From positions 806,001 through 870,000 of the forward strand of contig NC_004113.1 of the NCBI RefSeq assembly GCF_000011345.1: a stretch of 64,000 bases of DNA, read 5' to 3'. Shown piece after piece: positions 47,279 through 56,320 of this stretch (positions within the stretch are counted from its first letter, which is position 1; each line of letters opens with the position of its first letter). A program made the position numbers and the translations under genes. The notes beneath the pieces were generated by a model. It did no database searches. It saw only the letters and a list, made by a program, of their open reading frames with translations, and had not been told where the DNA came from. The stretch is from Thermosynechococcus vestitus BP-1. Its GTDB lineage: Bacteria > Cyanobacteriota > Cyanobacteriia > Thermosynechococcales > Thermosynechococcaceae.

Positions 47279-49059
47279 CGAAGTACCTCGGTTTATTTTT
47301 AGCAGCAGCCCCTGCGAGCATTCTGATTGCCCAAGTGGCCCGAACTCAACGGCTGTGGGTCGCCTTTATTGAAGCCGTTCAAATTATGGGGATTGTCGCT
47401 ATTGCGATCCTCGCTGACTGGCTGCTGTTGAACTTGGGAATTCATCAACTGCAACAGCGGCTCCACCAAAAAGCCAGCCAACAATCCCAGCCTTGGCTCT
47501 CCCTTGGCGCTAGTCTACTGCGCCTGACACTAAGAATTTTACTTTGGTCATTTGTTTTATCTTGGATTCTGCAATCGGCTCAAAGTCTTTCCCCTTGGCA
47601 TGAGCGCATCGATAGCACAATTCAGTTTCTTCTCAAGCGGGTGACAGTGGTGTTTAACACCCCCTTTATGGAGTTGGGGCGCACCAAAATTACCCTCAAC
47701 TTTCTCTTTTTAATTCTCTTTCTATCCTTTGGGGTAATCTTTATCTCCCACTGGGTGAGTGAGTGGCTCAAGAGTCGAATTCTCGTGCAGTTGCGGGTGG
47801 ATCGCGGTAACCAAGAAACCATCACCCGTGTGGTTAGCTATAGTCTCAGTTTTATTGGCTTTATTGTTGTCCTGCAAACCGCAGGCATTGACCTCAGCTC
47901 CCTCACCGTGTTGGCAGGGGTTTTGGGAATCGGTTTTGGTTTTGGTTTGCAAAACCTTGCCAGTAACTTTATTAGTGGTTTAGTGATTTTGCTGGAACAC
48001 CCAATTAAAGTGGGTGACTTTATCGAAGTGGATGGCCTCCTGGGCACGGTGGAGAAAATCTCAATTCGCGCCACAATCATTCGCACGAATGATAGCCAGT
48101 ACGTGATTGTTCCCAACAACCGCTTTATTGAAAAGAATGTCGTCAACTGGAGTTACGGTAGCCCCGATAGCCGCATCCATATCCCCGTAAGTGTTGCCTA
48201 CGGCAGTGATACGGTTCTAGTCACCGAAGCACTCCTGAGTGCTGCCCGTCAGGATCCGCGCGTCCTACTAACCCCACCCCCTAGCGTTTGGTTTCGTGGT
48301 TTTGGGGAGAGTGCCTATCTCTTTGAATTGCTGGTCTGGATTAACCGCCCCCAGGATTCTGAACCCATTAAAAGTGCCCTCAATTTTCTCATTGAGCAGG
48401 AACTACGGCAGCGGCAGATTGAAGTGCCCTTTCCCCAGTTAGATCTGCGGTTGCGGGACTTGGGGGAACTGCGCTCCTTGGCTCATTATTACCACCGTTG
48501 TGCAGCCAGTGTACCTCAAACTTCAGCGGTGACTGCGCCAGCCGCTCCCGAAATGGCCAAAGCAGAACCCTCCCTTACTAATTTACTGCGCAATATCAGT
48601 TGTTTTTCCCGCTGCTCCAATGCAGAATTGCAAATGCTGATTGAGTTGGGCAATCGCGAATTTTATACTGTAGGGGAAGTTATCTGCCGTGAGGGGGATC
48701 CAGGGGATGCCTTTTACATCATCCTTGAAGGATCCGTCGAAGTCCGCTCCGAGCAATTGAATCAGATTTTAGCTACCCTCTATGAGGGGGAATTTTTTGG
48801 TGAAATTGCCGTGCTTACGGGGATGCCGCGATCGGCCACGGTACGCGCCTTAGAAGAAACAGTTCTATTTGTGGTCCATCGTGCAGCGGTGCAGCGACTG
48901 CTGCAGGCCCACCCCCAATTGGCGGAAGAGATTGCCCGCGAGCTCGCAGTACGACAACAGGTCCTCCAAGAGCTGGGCCTAGTGAACTCCCAAGAAATTA
49001 AAAGCCTGCCCCCTTTGCATTGGATTCGCCACCGTTTGAAAACCCTCTTTGATGTTTAG
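47275..49059 (+). CDS. MscS-type mechanosensitive channel with cyclic-nucleotide-binding domain
   Basis: 594 residues. Four to five N-terminal helices lead to the MscS pore helix and domain (GVLGIGFGFGLQNLASNFIS near residue 222, then HPIKVGDFIEVDGLLGTVEK near 243 and NRFIEKNVVNWS). A linker with an AlaPro-rich stretch leads to a CRP/CNBD domain at ~440-560 with GEVICREGDPGDAFYIILEG and the phosphate-binding cassette FFGEIAVLTGMPRSATVRA, which keeps the Glu and Arg needed for cyclic nucleotide. It is probably a plasma-membrane channel gated by tension and cAMP/cGMP. Confidence 0.92.
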   Translation: MTKYLGLFLAAAPASILIAQVARTQRLWVAFIEAVQIMGIVAIAILADWLLLNLGIHQLQQRLHQKASQQSQPWLSLGASLLRLTLRILLWSFVLSWILQSAQSLSPWHERIDSTIQFLLKRVTVVFNTPFMELGRTKITLNFLFLILFLSFGVIFISHWVSEWLKSRILVQLRVDRGNQETITRVVSYSLSFIGFIVVLQTAGIDLSSLTVLAGVLGIGFGFGLQNLASNFISGLVILLEHPIKVGDFIEVDGLLGTVEKISIRATIIRTNDSQYVIVPNNRFIEKNVVNWSYGSPDSRIHIPVSVAYGSDTVLVTEALLSAARQDPRVLLTPPPSVWFRGFGESAYLFELLVWINRPQDSEPIKSALNFLIEQELRQRQIEVPFPQLDLRLRDLGELRSLAHYYHRCAASVPQTSAVTAPAAPEMAKAEPSLTNLLRNISCFSRCSNAELQMLIELGNREFYTVGEVICREGDPGDAFYIILEGSVEVRSEQLNQILATLYEGEFFGEIAVLTGMPRSATVRALEETVLFVVHRAAVQRLLQAHPQLAEEIARELAVRQQVLQELGLVNSQEIKSLPPLHWIRHRLKTLFDV

Positions 49060-49064
49060 AAGGT

Positions 49065-49574
49065 TTAGGGCGTCAAGCGTTCAATTAATCTCTGGTGTTG
49101 GGGAAACTGCTGCTGCAACTGCTGGCGATCGCCCAATTCAAAATCGCGAAAGTCAAACCCCGGTGCCACCGTACAGCCGACAAGACTAAAACTGTCTGGC
49201 GCATCCACTGTGGCTCCAAACCATGCCCCCGCCGGCACCACCTGTTGCAATTGCTCCCCCTGATCCAGATTGATCCCCAACCGTAGGGCCTGGTACTCAC
49301 CCGTTGGTAGAATCACATGAATCCTGAGGCTACTGCCCGTGTAAAAGTGCCACAGTTCATCACTGGCAATGCGGTGTAGTCGCGAGCAGGCCGTGGAGGG
49401 GAGCAAGAAATAGATGCTCGTACAGTAGGGGCGATCGCCCCCCTGAAAGCCTGAGGGCAAAACCGCTCTGGGAATGCTCCCTGCTGAACGATAGACCTCA
49501 CGGAAATAGCCCCCCTCCGGATGGGGCTGCAGGCCAAGTGCCTCAATCCACGCCTTAGCTGGCCAAGTATTCAT
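49065..49574 (-). CDS. DUF985 cupin-like protein
   Basis: 169 residues from ATG 49574. Signature of the DUF985/cupin_5 family: [20 protein letters not shown] (~14-33), [20 protein letters not shown] (~53), [15 protein letters not shown] (~76) and [17 protein letters not shown] (~128). These are small metal- or sugar-nucleotide-binding beta barrels of uncertain activity. The start lies 20 bp inside the end of the sigma factor gene on the same strand, so it is likely expressed with it. Confidence 0.88.
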   Translation of the reverse strand: MNTWPAKAWIEALGLQPHPEGGYFREVYRSAGSIPRAVLPSGFQGGDRPYCTSIYFLLPSTACSRLHRIASDELWHFYTGSSLRIHVILPTGEYQALRLGINLDQGEQLQQVVPAGAWFGATVDAPDSFSLVGCTVAPGFDFRDFELGDRQQLQQQFPQHQRLIERLTP

Positions 49575-50538
49575 ACATTTGCTGGCGCCGCCGCCGCAGG
49601 TGATCAAGGGCTTGCCGCTCCAGTTGCCGCACCCGTTCACGGCTAAGGTTGAGCTGCTCACCCACCTTGGCGAGGGACAGTTCTTGGCCATCCCCCAACC
49701 CGTAGCGCAGGGTGAGGACTTGCCGTTGTTGGGGCGTCAGTTCCGCCAGCCACAGGTTGACATCATCCCGCAGGGATTCCACTGTGGTAAATTGCTCTGG
49801 CGAAAGACTGTCATCCTCGAGCAGTTCACCGAGTTCAGTGTCCTGATTGTCCCCCACACGTAGATCAAGGGAAACCGGTTGGCGAGCTAGGGTCAGGTAT
49901 TCCCGAATTTGCTCGGGTTCGAGTTCTAGAGCCTTGGCCACCTCAGCAGGCGTGGCACTCCGTCCCAGCTTTTGCGCCAGTTCCCGTTGGGTGCGTTTGA
50001 TCTTGTTGAGCTTCTCAGTGATATGGATGGGTAGCCGAATGGTCCGCGCCTGTTGGGCGATCGCCCGTGTAATTGCCTGACGAATCCACCAGTAGGCATA
50101 GGTAGAGAACTTGTAGCCCCGCGTGGGATCAAACTTTTCCACACCGCGTTCGAGGCCCAGGGTGCCCTCTTGCACCAAGTCCAGCAACTCAAGATTACGT
50201 TTTTGATACTTCTTGGCCACCGAAACCACGAGCCGTAGGTTGGCTTCAATCATTTTTTGCTTGGCGCGTTCACCGCGCTTGAGGATATTGCACAATTCCG
50301 TAGGCGTCAGATTACAGGCCGCTGCCCATTCTTCAAAAGTGGCTTCACGTCCGAGTTCTTTGGTTAAGGCATCGCGTTTTTCCCGCAGTGCCATCATTTG
50401 CTGCACCTGTTTACCGAGAATAATTTCCTGTTCATGGGTCAGCAGCGGCACGCGCCCAATTTCCTGGAGGTAGGTGCGCACCATGTCGGTGCTAACGGTG
50501 GGTGTAGGGGATGCATTTTTAGAAGCGGAGTTCATCAT
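49555..50538 (-). CDS. Group 2 RNA polymerase sigma factor (sigma-70 family)
   Basis: 327 residues: region 1.2 ([20 protein letters not shown]), 2.1-2.4 ([40 protein letters not shown]), 3 and 4.2 ([20 protein letters not shown]). It lacks region 1.1 and the large non-conserved insertion, so it is a non-essential group 2 sigma, related to cyanobacterial SigB/C/D/E; which one cannot be decided by eye. These direct stress, nitrogen, circadian or dark responses. Followed by the overlapping DUF985 gene. Confidence 0.93.
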   Translation of the reverse strand: MMNSASKNASPTPTVSTDMVRTYLQEIGRVPLLTHEQEIILGKQVQQMMALREKRDALTKELGREATFEEWAAACNLTPTELCNILKRGERAKQKMIEANLRLVVSVAKKYQKRNLELLDLVQEGTLGLERGVEKFDPTRGYKFSTYAYWWIRQAITRAIAQQARTIRLPIHITEKLNKIKRTQRELAQKLGRSATPAEVAKALELEPEQIREYLTLARQPVSLDLRVGDNQDTELGELLEDDSLSPEQFTTVESLRDDVNLWLAELTPQQRQVLTLRYGLGDGQELSLAKVGEQLNLSRERVRQLERQALDHLRRRRQQMYEYLAS

Positions 50539-50764
50539 AGCAGCACAGGTTCTAAACAGGGTTTGGTAAGGAGTAGATAAAAGATTGATCAGAGATTTAT
50601 CGAGATGAAGATGACGACTGGTACTAATAAAGCTGAGGTTTGTATAGGGTTAGCCTAGCAGGGGAGAGGGAGTTAGCCTGTATCCTAATCTACTTAGACT
50701 TCAATTGTGCCCTGAAAGTTGCCAATTCATAACAGCCGATTCCTGAAATAAAGATTAAACTTTG

Positions 50765-51445
50765 TCAACTAGAGGTGGGGATCAGGAGATCAGCAAGGGC
50801 TTTGGGGGCAAATTCGAGCCCAAAAACACGGCTAAAGGCAGCAACAAACTGCTGCCGGACATCCTCCAGCTGAATGTCGGCACAAAATTGCCGCAGGTTG
50901 CCCACCGGGCGATCGCCAATGCCACAGGGGACAATGCGACCAAAACCCTTTAAATCGTTCACCACATTAAGGGCAATGCCGTGGAAGCTAATCCAACGGG
51001 TCACCTTGATCCCAATTGCGGCCACCTTGTACCCCTCTACCCAAACACCGGTCAGACCGGCAACGCGCTCTCCCTTAATACCGTAGTGTCTTAGGGTTTG
51101 AATGATGACTTCCTCCAACTGGTGGAGATACCAATGTAAATCGCAGCAGTGGCGGCGTAAATTCAAAATCGGATAGGCCACTAATTGGCCGGGGCAGTGG
51201 TAGGTGACATCGCCACCCCGCTCAATACGCAATACCTCAATGCCCGTAGCCACGGGATCAAAGTGAATGTGGGCGGTGGTTGCCCCTTGGCCAAGGGTGT
51301 AGATGGCGGGATGCTCAAGGGTGAGGAGAACATCTGGGGCTGCCAGATTTTGACGGCGCTCAGCCACCAGTTGCTGTTGCCAGCGCCAAGCATCGCGGTA
51401 GGGGATGATTCCCAAGGCACAATGCCAACCGAGGGCATTTTTCAT
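50765..51445 (-). CDS. lipB: Octanoyltransferase LipB
   Basis: Moves octanoyl from acyl carrier protein to the lipoyl domains of the pyruvate dehydrogenase and glycine cleavage complexes. 226 residues from ATG 51445 (MKNALGWHCALGII). Motifs: RGGDVTYHCPGQLVAYPIL (~74), the lysine of KVAAIGIKVTRWISFHG (~134), and the catalytic cysteine in RIVPCGIGDRPVGNL (~168). A Fur-like palindrome lies 29-43 bp upstream of the ATG. The gap 50539-50764 downstream holds nothing recognised. Confidence 0.94.
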   Translation of the reverse strand: MKNALGWHCALGIIPYRDAWRWQQQLVAERRQNLAAPDVLLTLEHPAIYTLGQGATTAHIHFDPVATGIEVLRIERGGDVTYHCPGQLVAYPILNLRRHCCDLHWYLHQLEEVIIQTLRHYGIKGERVAGLTGVWVEGYKVAAIGIKVTRWISFHGIALNVVNDLKGFGRIVPCGIGDRPVGNLRQFCADIQLEDVRQQFVAAFSRVFGLEFAPKALADLLIPTSS

Positions 51446-51473
51446 AGGGGGGCCCAATTGTCAAAAGCTAGAT

Positions 51474-51488
51474 GATAAGAATTATCAC
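51474..51488. promoter_or_regulatory. Fur/Zur-like 7-1-7 palindrome
   Basis: TGATAAGAATTATCA matches the 7-1-7 Fur-family consensus TGATAAT-N-ATTATCA at all but one position of the arms. It lies between divergent lipB (29 bp from its ATG) and lrtA (117 bp from its ATG), so it could control either. Confidence 0.45.
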
Positions 51489-51604
51489 AGAACACGAATA
51501 AAGGTGAAGAGCCTCAGGATGCCCTGTAATCCCCGATACGAAGATGTTAGGGTGGAAGTAGATCAGCCTTAGATTTATCTGTTTTGCTCAGGGGAGGCAA
51601 CCCT

Positions 51605-52234
51605 ATGAGGCTAGTGATTCACGGTAAAAACATTGATATTACGGATGGCATTCGCAGCTACCTGAACCAAAAAATTGAGCGAGCCACCAGTCATTTCCAG
51701 AATGTGATTAACGAAGTTGATGTGCATCTTTCCGTGGCTCGTAACCGCAGCACAGCCCCCAAACAAACCGCTGAAGTAACTGTATTTGTTAATGGCTCAG
51801 TGATTCGCGCTGAAGAAAGCAGTGAAAATCTCTACGCCAGTATTGATCTCGTTGCTGACAAAATTGCGCGCAAACTTCGCAAGCTTAAAGAGAAACGCCA
51901 AGATAAGTCCCGCGCTAAAGACACCAATAGTGTTGTTGAACCTGAAGTGGTGACCGATTTAGTGGGCGATCGCACACCACAACTGCCCGAACAAGTGGTG
52001 CGCATGAAATACTTTGCCATGCCGCCGATGACCATCCAAGAAGCCCTTGAGCACCTAGAAATGGTGGATCACGACTTCTATGTCTTCCGCAATCGCGATA
52101 CGGGAGAAATCAATGTGGTCTATGAACGTAATCATGGGGGCTATGGTGTCATTCAACCCCGGCCCACTTCCAATAACCACCATCACAATACTGCGGATGC
52201 CGCTGCCAAAGCCACCGCTAAAGCTGGTCCTTAA
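51605..52234 (+). CDS. hpf: Ribosome hibernation promoting factor, long form (LrtA-like)
   Basis: 209 residues from ATG 51605 ([15 protein letters not shown]), preceded by GGGGAGG. N-terminal S30AE/YfiA-like domain (to ~105) and C-terminal dimerisation domain with [20 protein letters not shown] and [20 protein letters not shown]. Long HPF dimerises 70S ribosomes into inactive 100S particles. The cyanobacterial form, LrtA, is transcribed in the dark. The final ~20 residues are His/Ala-rich. It has a leader of about 100 bp. Confidence 0.94.
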   Translation: MRLVIHGKNIDITDGIRSYLNQKIERATSHFQNVINEVDVHLSVARNRSTAPKQTAEVTVFVNGSVIRAEESSENLYASIDLVADKIARKLRKLKEKRQDKSRAKDTNSVVEPEVVTDLVGDRTPQLPEQVVRMKYFAMPPMTIQEALEHLEMVDHDFYVFRNRDTGEINVVYERNHGGYGVIQPRPTSNNHHHNTADAAAKATAKAGP

Positions 52235-52286
52235 CACAGGATAGACGCTATGGTGTAAAACTCCCTCTGCCAACCTAGGACGTCCC

Positions 52287-52793
52287 CTAGGGGCGGAGGA
52301 TCAACTGCCACTCTTGAGTCTGGCGATCGCGCTCTAGTTCGCTATTTTCGCCAATCACATAGGGTCCCCAGTAGCGTTTGGAACCGTCGAGGGTAAAGGC
52401 CAGGACAATATCCCCTAACTGGAGGGTGAGCTGACCTTCGGGCAGTGTTAACAGTAAGCCCTTAACGTTACCTTCCATAGGCGCAAAATCCCAGTGAACT
52501 GCTCCTTTGTTGGGATGGGCGCGATCGCGGGCAGCAAGCAAGACCACGCGCACAGGAAAGGCCGTCTGATTACTGACGCGCAGACCATTTGGTTGCGGGT
52601 TGGTTGGCACCTGGGGAGGCGGTAAGGGCTCAACAGCCGTGGTTTCTGATTCTGCCTCAACAATGGGTGGCGGTTGTGTCAGCAGGTCTGGCTCCCACCA
52701 CAGTGTAAAGTGCAGTTGGGAAAGGATAATCGCCCCAATGACCCCGATCAGCACTGCCACGAGGTAAGGAAGAAATTTAATTCGGATAGACAT
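52287..52793 (-). CDS. Membrane-anchored hypothetical protein
   Basis: 168 residues with one N-terminal membrane helix (KFLPYLVAVLIGVIGAIILS), a Pro/Glu-rich linker (~45-70), and a beta-rich outer domain (GLRVSNQTAFPVRVVLLAAR ... WDFAPMEGNVKGLLLTLPEG). It probably faces the periplasm or lumen. No known domain; cyanobacterium-type. A CCCCTAGGGG palindrome sits at its stop. Confidence 0.65.
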   Translation of the reverse strand: MSIRIKFLPYLVAVLIGVIGAIILSQLHFTLWWEPDLLTQPPPIVEAESETTAVEPLPPPQVPTNPQPNGLRVSNQTAFPVRVVLLAARDRAHPNKGAVHWDFAPMEGNVKGLLLTLPEGQLTLQLGDIVLAFTLDGSKRYWGPYVIGENSELERDRQTQEWQLILRP

Positions 52794-52877
52794 AGGGATA
52801 GGTTACTGCGGATGCCGCGCCTTTCTTTCCAGTTTAGGGAGTTGTCGCAGAAGCCGCAGTCGCCAAAAAGTTTGATC

Positions 52878-53570
52878 TCAATTGCCCGTGCCCTGAACTT
52901 CAGAGGAAAGCCGCTCCTGCAAGCGTTGCAAAGAAATCTGAGCTGCTAAGGCCACATGGGGATGCTCGTCTTTGGCGAGGCATTCTAGAGCGGCTTGAGT
53001 TTTGGGGCTAGGCAGGTTGCCCAGAGCTTCCGCAAGCCGTTGCCGTAGCAACCAATCCTCTGCGGTGACAAAGGGCAAAATATCTTCGACAACACAGGGG
53101 TCGCCAATTTCCCCTAGGGCAGCGATCGCCCCTTGAAGCATCACCACTTCCTGACTTTTCAGCGCCGATCGCAACACCTCCACTGCCCGCGGATCCTTGA
53201 GATTGCCCAGAGCGACAGCGGCGCTAAAGCGCACTAACCAATCGGTGTCTTCATAGAAGGCGCGCACCAGAGGTTCAAAGGCACGCCCGTCTTCAAGATA
53301 GCCCAGGGCCCCCGCCGCATCGGCACGAATACCATAGTCAGGCTCACTCTCAAGCAACTGCACCAGAATTTCAAAGCACTCCGGTGTGGATTTGACGCCA
53401 AGGGCAAAGACAGCCATTGAGCGAATTTGCAGATTTTCGTCCCAAAGGACTTTTTTAATCAGGGGTACGGCATCTGCAGAAGGGACATCCCGTAGTGCCG
53501 CTAGGGCCAGCAGGCGATCGCGGGAATTGGGACTTTCCAGTTGGTGGGCAAGCTGTTCGAGGGAAGGCAT
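52878..53570 (-). CDS. HEAT-repeat protein, NblB / phycobilin-lyase-like
   Basis: 230 residues forming about six HEAT-like repeats of the PBS-lyase type (RDRLLALAALRDVPSADAVP, IRADAAGALGYLEDGRAFEP, LVRFSAAVALGNLKDPRAVE). Length and repeat spacing match NblB, which helps degrade phycobilisomes in starvation, and the CpcE/F-type bilin lyases. Which of these it is cannot be settled by eye, and no phycobilisome genes are nearby. Soluble. Confidence 0.75.
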   Translation of the reverse strand: MPSLEQLAHQLESPNSRDRLLALAALRDVPSADAVPLIKKVLWDENLQIRSMAVFALGVKSTPECFEILVQLLESEPDYGIRADAAGALGYLEDGRAFEPLVRAFYEDTDWLVRFSAAVALGNLKDPRAVEVLRSALKSQEVVMLQGAIAALGEIGDPCVVEDILPFVTAEDWLLRQRLAEALGNLPSPKTQAALECLAKDEHPHVALAAQISLQRLQERLSSEVQGTGN

Positions 53571-53628
53571 GGCAGTAACCTGAAAACTAATTTACAAAAG
53601 TTAACAATATATTCGCCATTATAAAAAA

Positions 53629-53681
53629 TTCTCCCCAAAGTAAAACCAGGGGAAAGACACCTACCGATGGTTTGGGGAGAA
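53629..53681 (-). terminator. psbY terminator, perfect 11-bp stem
   Basis: TTCTCCCCAAA (53629-53639) and TTTGGGGAGAA (53671-53681) are perfect complements around a 31-base loop. Read on the reverse strand the stem is followed by TTTTTTATA. It lies ~30 bp after the psbY stop. Confidence 0.65.
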
Positions 53682-53711
53682 CTTGCCCACCAACTCTCTC
53701 CAATGCAAGTC

Positions 53712-53837
53712 CTAGGCTGCTTTTGCTTTTTGCAGCAGCTTTTGAACTTGCTTCACTGCATAGGGCAGAATATTGCGAACTGCCCAGCCCGCCGCCAGTA
53801 GGACAGGTAATAGGACAACCAGGACACGCCAATCCAT
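53712..53837 (-). CDS. psbY: Photosystem II protein PsbY
   Basis: 41-residue single-helix subunit at the edge of photosystem II near cytochrome b559. The sequence [20 protein letters not shown] and the following [16 protein letters not shown] match the T. elongatus PsbY I remember. ATG 53837 is chosen because GGGAGG lies eight bases upstream; the ATG at 53843 is too close to it. Monocistronic, with a candidate promoter and a strong terminator. Confidence 0.96.
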
Positions 53838-53856
53838 ACCCATAACCTCCCAAAAT

Positions 53857-53869
53857 GTTTTCTGAAAAC
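53857..53869. promoter_or_regulatory. 13-bp palindrome in the psbY leader
   Basis: GTTTTC and GAAAAC are perfect inverted copies around one base, lying 20 bp upstream of the psbY ATG and just after the -10-like TACAAT. It could be an operator or a small leader hairpin. Confidence 0.35.
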
Positions 53870-53879
53870 TTTATGAACT

Positions 53880-53885
53880 ATTGTA
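53880..53885 (-). promoter_or_regulatory. psbY -10-like element
   Basis: TACAAT on the reverse strand, about 43 bp before the psbY ATG, is close to the TATAAT consensus and would place the start site near 53872. No clear -35. Confidence 0.4.
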
Positions 53886-54031
53886 CAGCCTTCCCTCAGG
53901 AGAGAAAGGGGGGACACGATGTCACAAAGAAAAATTCTCAGGACAGACTTTCTAAACCATTGACAGGCTAGCTCATCCGAGTCCGGACTTTCGCAGTTTT
54001 AAGCGCGTTCTGCCCTTGAGAAAAGGTCTGT

Positions 54032-55261
54032 ATGATTGGGTTAATTCCTTTAGGGCAAATCTTGATGGGCGAAGACAACATGACCCTCCGTGAAAACCAG
54101 ACAGCGTCTGCTCTGCGTCCCAGTAAAGTGTTGGCAGCCCGCAACCGTTGGCGCATGGGTTGGCAGTCTCTGCGTTCCGTGTTGCTGCCCGTTGCCATGG
54201 TTGCGGTCTTGGTGGCTTGGGGACTGGATTGGCATGGGGGTGGGGTGGTGGCTGCGCTCGTGCTGGGGGGACTGAGTTTCCCCTTGGTCTGGACTTCCGC
54301 CTACCACTGGTTTACGGAGGATTTGACGGAAGAGCAGCGGCAGTTCATTTTAGCCTCATTGGGTTTGAGTTTGGCAGTGGTGGCACTCATGGCCATGACC
54401 GGGGCTATGGACTGGATTCGGGCACGGTTTCAAGGCACAAATTGGGAGGCAGTGGGGGCACTGGCTGAGGGCTTCGGTGCCCTGGGACAAATTTTGGTGG
54501 CGCTCTTGGCTGCCTATGTGGCTTGGCGACAGTACGTCATCTCGCGGGATTTGACGATCCAACAGAACCGCATTACCCAACAGCAAACGATTGACAGTTA
54601 TTTCCAAGGGATTGCTGATCTCATCCTTGACGATGAGGGCCTATTGGAGGATTGGCCGCCGGAGCGGGCGATCGCCGAAGGACGCACTGCTGCGATCTTG
54701 GCGGGACTAGATGCCGAAGGCAAGGCCAAGGTTATTCGCTTTTTGTCAGGAGCAAAGTTACTATCGCCGCTGAAGCGCGATCGCCGGCTGGGACGGCCGA
54801 TTTTTGATGGGCTGGGTGGCTACGAGGAAGACATTGAGTATGGTGTGCGGGTGATTAACCTTGGCAGTATGCTGGCGGGCGCAGATCTCAGTGGTACCGA
54901 CTTGCGCTGGACCGAGTTGAGTGATGCCAATCTAACGGGAGCGCTCTTTCGCAACTGTAATTTGACGCGAGCCAATCTCGCAGGGGCGATTTTGCAGGGG
55001 GCGGATTTCACCAATGCCGATCTCAGTCGGGTTCGCTTATTTTATGGCACGGTCGAGCAGGCCAGTCCCCGCGATCGCCTGAATCCTCCGAATTTTCGCA
55101 CGGGGGCACAGACGGGCGCAGTGGTCGAAGATGTGAACTTTACCAATGTCAAAAATCTTTCTGAGGAACAGCGCTACTATTGCTGTGCTTGGAGTGGTAG
55201 CCGCTCCCGTGAAACAATCCCCGGTGGCTGTGAGGGAATTCCTAATAAGCTAGGACGCTAG
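54032..55261 (+). CDS. Pentapeptide-repeat membrane protein
   Basis: 409 residues. N-terminal half has four hydrophobic helices (SVLLPVAMVAVLVAWGLDW, VVAALVLGGLSFPLVWTSAY, ASLGLSLAVVALMAMTGAM, ALGQILVALLAAYVAWRQYV). A linker with a QNRITQQQTIDSYFQGIADL helix follows, then ~12 pentapeptide repeats near 285-345 (ADLSGTDLRWTELSDANLTG). The YVAWRQYVISRDLTIQQNRI arrangement is seen in other cyanobacterial pentapeptide proteins. Start ATG 54032 has AAAAGG upstream; 54065 and 54080 are alternatives. Function unknown. Confidence 0.82.
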   Translation: MIGLIPLGQILMGEDNMTLRENQTASALRPSKVLAARNRWRMGWQSLRSVLLPVAMVAVLVAWGLDWHGGGVVAALVLGGLSFPLVWTSAYHWFTEDLTEEQRQFILASLGLSLAVVALMAMTGAMDWIRARFQGTNWEAVGALAEGFGALGQILVALLAAYVAWRQYVISRDLTIQQNRITQQQTIDSYFQGIADLILDDEGLLEDWPPERAIAEGRTAAILAGLDAEGKAKVIRFLSGAKLLSPLKRDRRLGRPIFDGLGGYEEDIEYGVRVINLGSMLAGADLSGTDLRWTELSDANLTGALFRNCNLTRANLAGAILQGADFTNADLSRVRLFYGTVEQASPRDRLNPPNFRTGAQTGAVVEDVNFTNVKNLSEEQRYYCCAWSGSRSRETIPGGCEGIPNKLGR

Positions 55262-55459
55262 AGCCTCGGTGAGTCGGGCGATCGCGGGCAATAATTCGCT
55301 CCGGAGAGCACCCTACCTCAGCCAAGATCCGTCCCTAGCAGCGCTGAAATGACCGTAGTTGCCCAAACAGCCCCCAGCCGCAGCCATCCACGCCTCGCCA
55401 AGGCTAAAACCAGCTAGAAGTCCGCCGTCGGGGTCCTCCCCTAGTCATCAGCAACTCTC

Positions 55460-55591
55460 CTAATCTCTCTTAGGGGGGTCGTCTATCGATTGCCCCAAAA
55501 GGGTGCCAGCAACAGCTCCGACAACCGACAGGAAGCCTTGCGGTGGTGTATTATCCGAAAGGTTGATCTTTTTTAATATTCCGTCCGACAA
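55460..55591 (-). CDS. Doubtful small ORF in the 340-bp gap before pdxJ
   Basis: A TTG-initiated frame of 43 codons contains one hydrophobic stretch ([20 protein letters not shown]) and ends PPKRD. It has no ribosome site and the upstream TAG is only 21 bp away, so it may be a relic. Further down the same strand (55270-55440) are other short coding-like fragments in shifting frames (for example GAVWATTVISALLGTDLG). The rest of gap 55262-55603 has no recognised RNA or gene; the AAGGAG at 55590-55595 is the pdxJ ribosome site. Confidence 0.25.
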   Translation of the reverse strand: MSDGILKKINLSDNTPPQGFLSVVGAVAGTLLGQSIDDPPKRD

Positions 55592-55603
55592 GGAGCGATC
55601 GCA

Positions 55604-56320
55604 GTGGCAACCCTAGGGGTCAACATTGATCATGTAGCAACGATTCGGCAAGCCCGGCGCACGGTTGAACCCGATCCTGTCGCCGCAGCTCTCTTGGCAG
55701 AACTCGGGGGCGCCGATGGCATTACCGTACATCTGCGTGAAGATCGTCGCCATATTCAAGAGCGGGATGTGCGGCTCCTGCGGCAGACGGTACGCACCCA
55801 TTTGAACCTAGAGATGGCTGCCACCCCCGAAATGGTCGCGATCGCCCTTGATATTCGTCCAGATTACGTGACATTGGTGCCCGAGCGACGCGAAGAAGTC
55901 ACCACTGAAGGGGGGTTAGATGTGGTCAGTCAGCAGGAACCCTTGACCCAAGTGGTGCAAACCCTTCAAGGAGCGGGGATTCCTGTGAGTTTATTCATTG
56001 ATGCGGATCCTACCCAACTGGCAGCTGCCGCCAAAACTACGGCTCAGTTTATTGAATTGCACACCGGCCGCTATGCGGAAGCCAAGGGGGAAGTGGCGCA
56101 ACAGCGGGAATTAGCGATTTTAGCCGACGGTGTTCAACAGGCAAAAGCCTTAGGCCTGCGGGTGAATGCGGGTCATGGGCTGACCTACAGCAATGTCGGA
56201 GCGATCGCCCGCCTTGAAGGCATTGAAGAACTGAATATTGGCCACACGATTATCAGCCGCGCCGTTCTTGTGGGCATGGTACAGGCGGTACGGGATATGA
56301 AAGCCCTCATTAGCCCTTAA
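55604..56320 (+). CDS. pdxJ: Pyridoxine 5'-phosphate synthase
   Basis: Last step of de novo vitamin B6 synthesis: condenses 1-deoxyxylulose 5-phosphate with 3-amino-2-oxopropyl phosphate. 238 residues, TIM barrel. GTG start at 55604 with AGGAG upstream gives [18 protein letters not shown], the family's exact start. Further motifs: [20 protein letters not shown] (~35), [10 protein letters not shown] (~70), TVRLxxE-like, and the C-terminal [12 protein letters not shown]. Tail overlaps the next gene by 11 bp. Confidence 0.97.
   Translation: MATLGVNIDHVATIRQARRTVEPDPVAAALLAELGGADGITVHLREDRRHIQERDVRLLRQTVRTHLNLEMAATPEMVAIALDIRPDYVTLVPERREEVTTEGGLDVVSQQEPLTQVVQTLQGAGIPVSLFIDADPTQLAAAAKTTAQFIELHTGRYAEAKGEVAQQRELAILADGVQQAKALGLRVNAGHGLTYSNVGAIARLEGIEELNIGHTIISRAVLVGMVQAVRDMKALISP

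Noticed and set aside
53587-53853. 88-codon reverse frame around psbY
   Set aside because: The psbY frame overlapping it has the correct ribosome site and family sequence; this one is a shadow.
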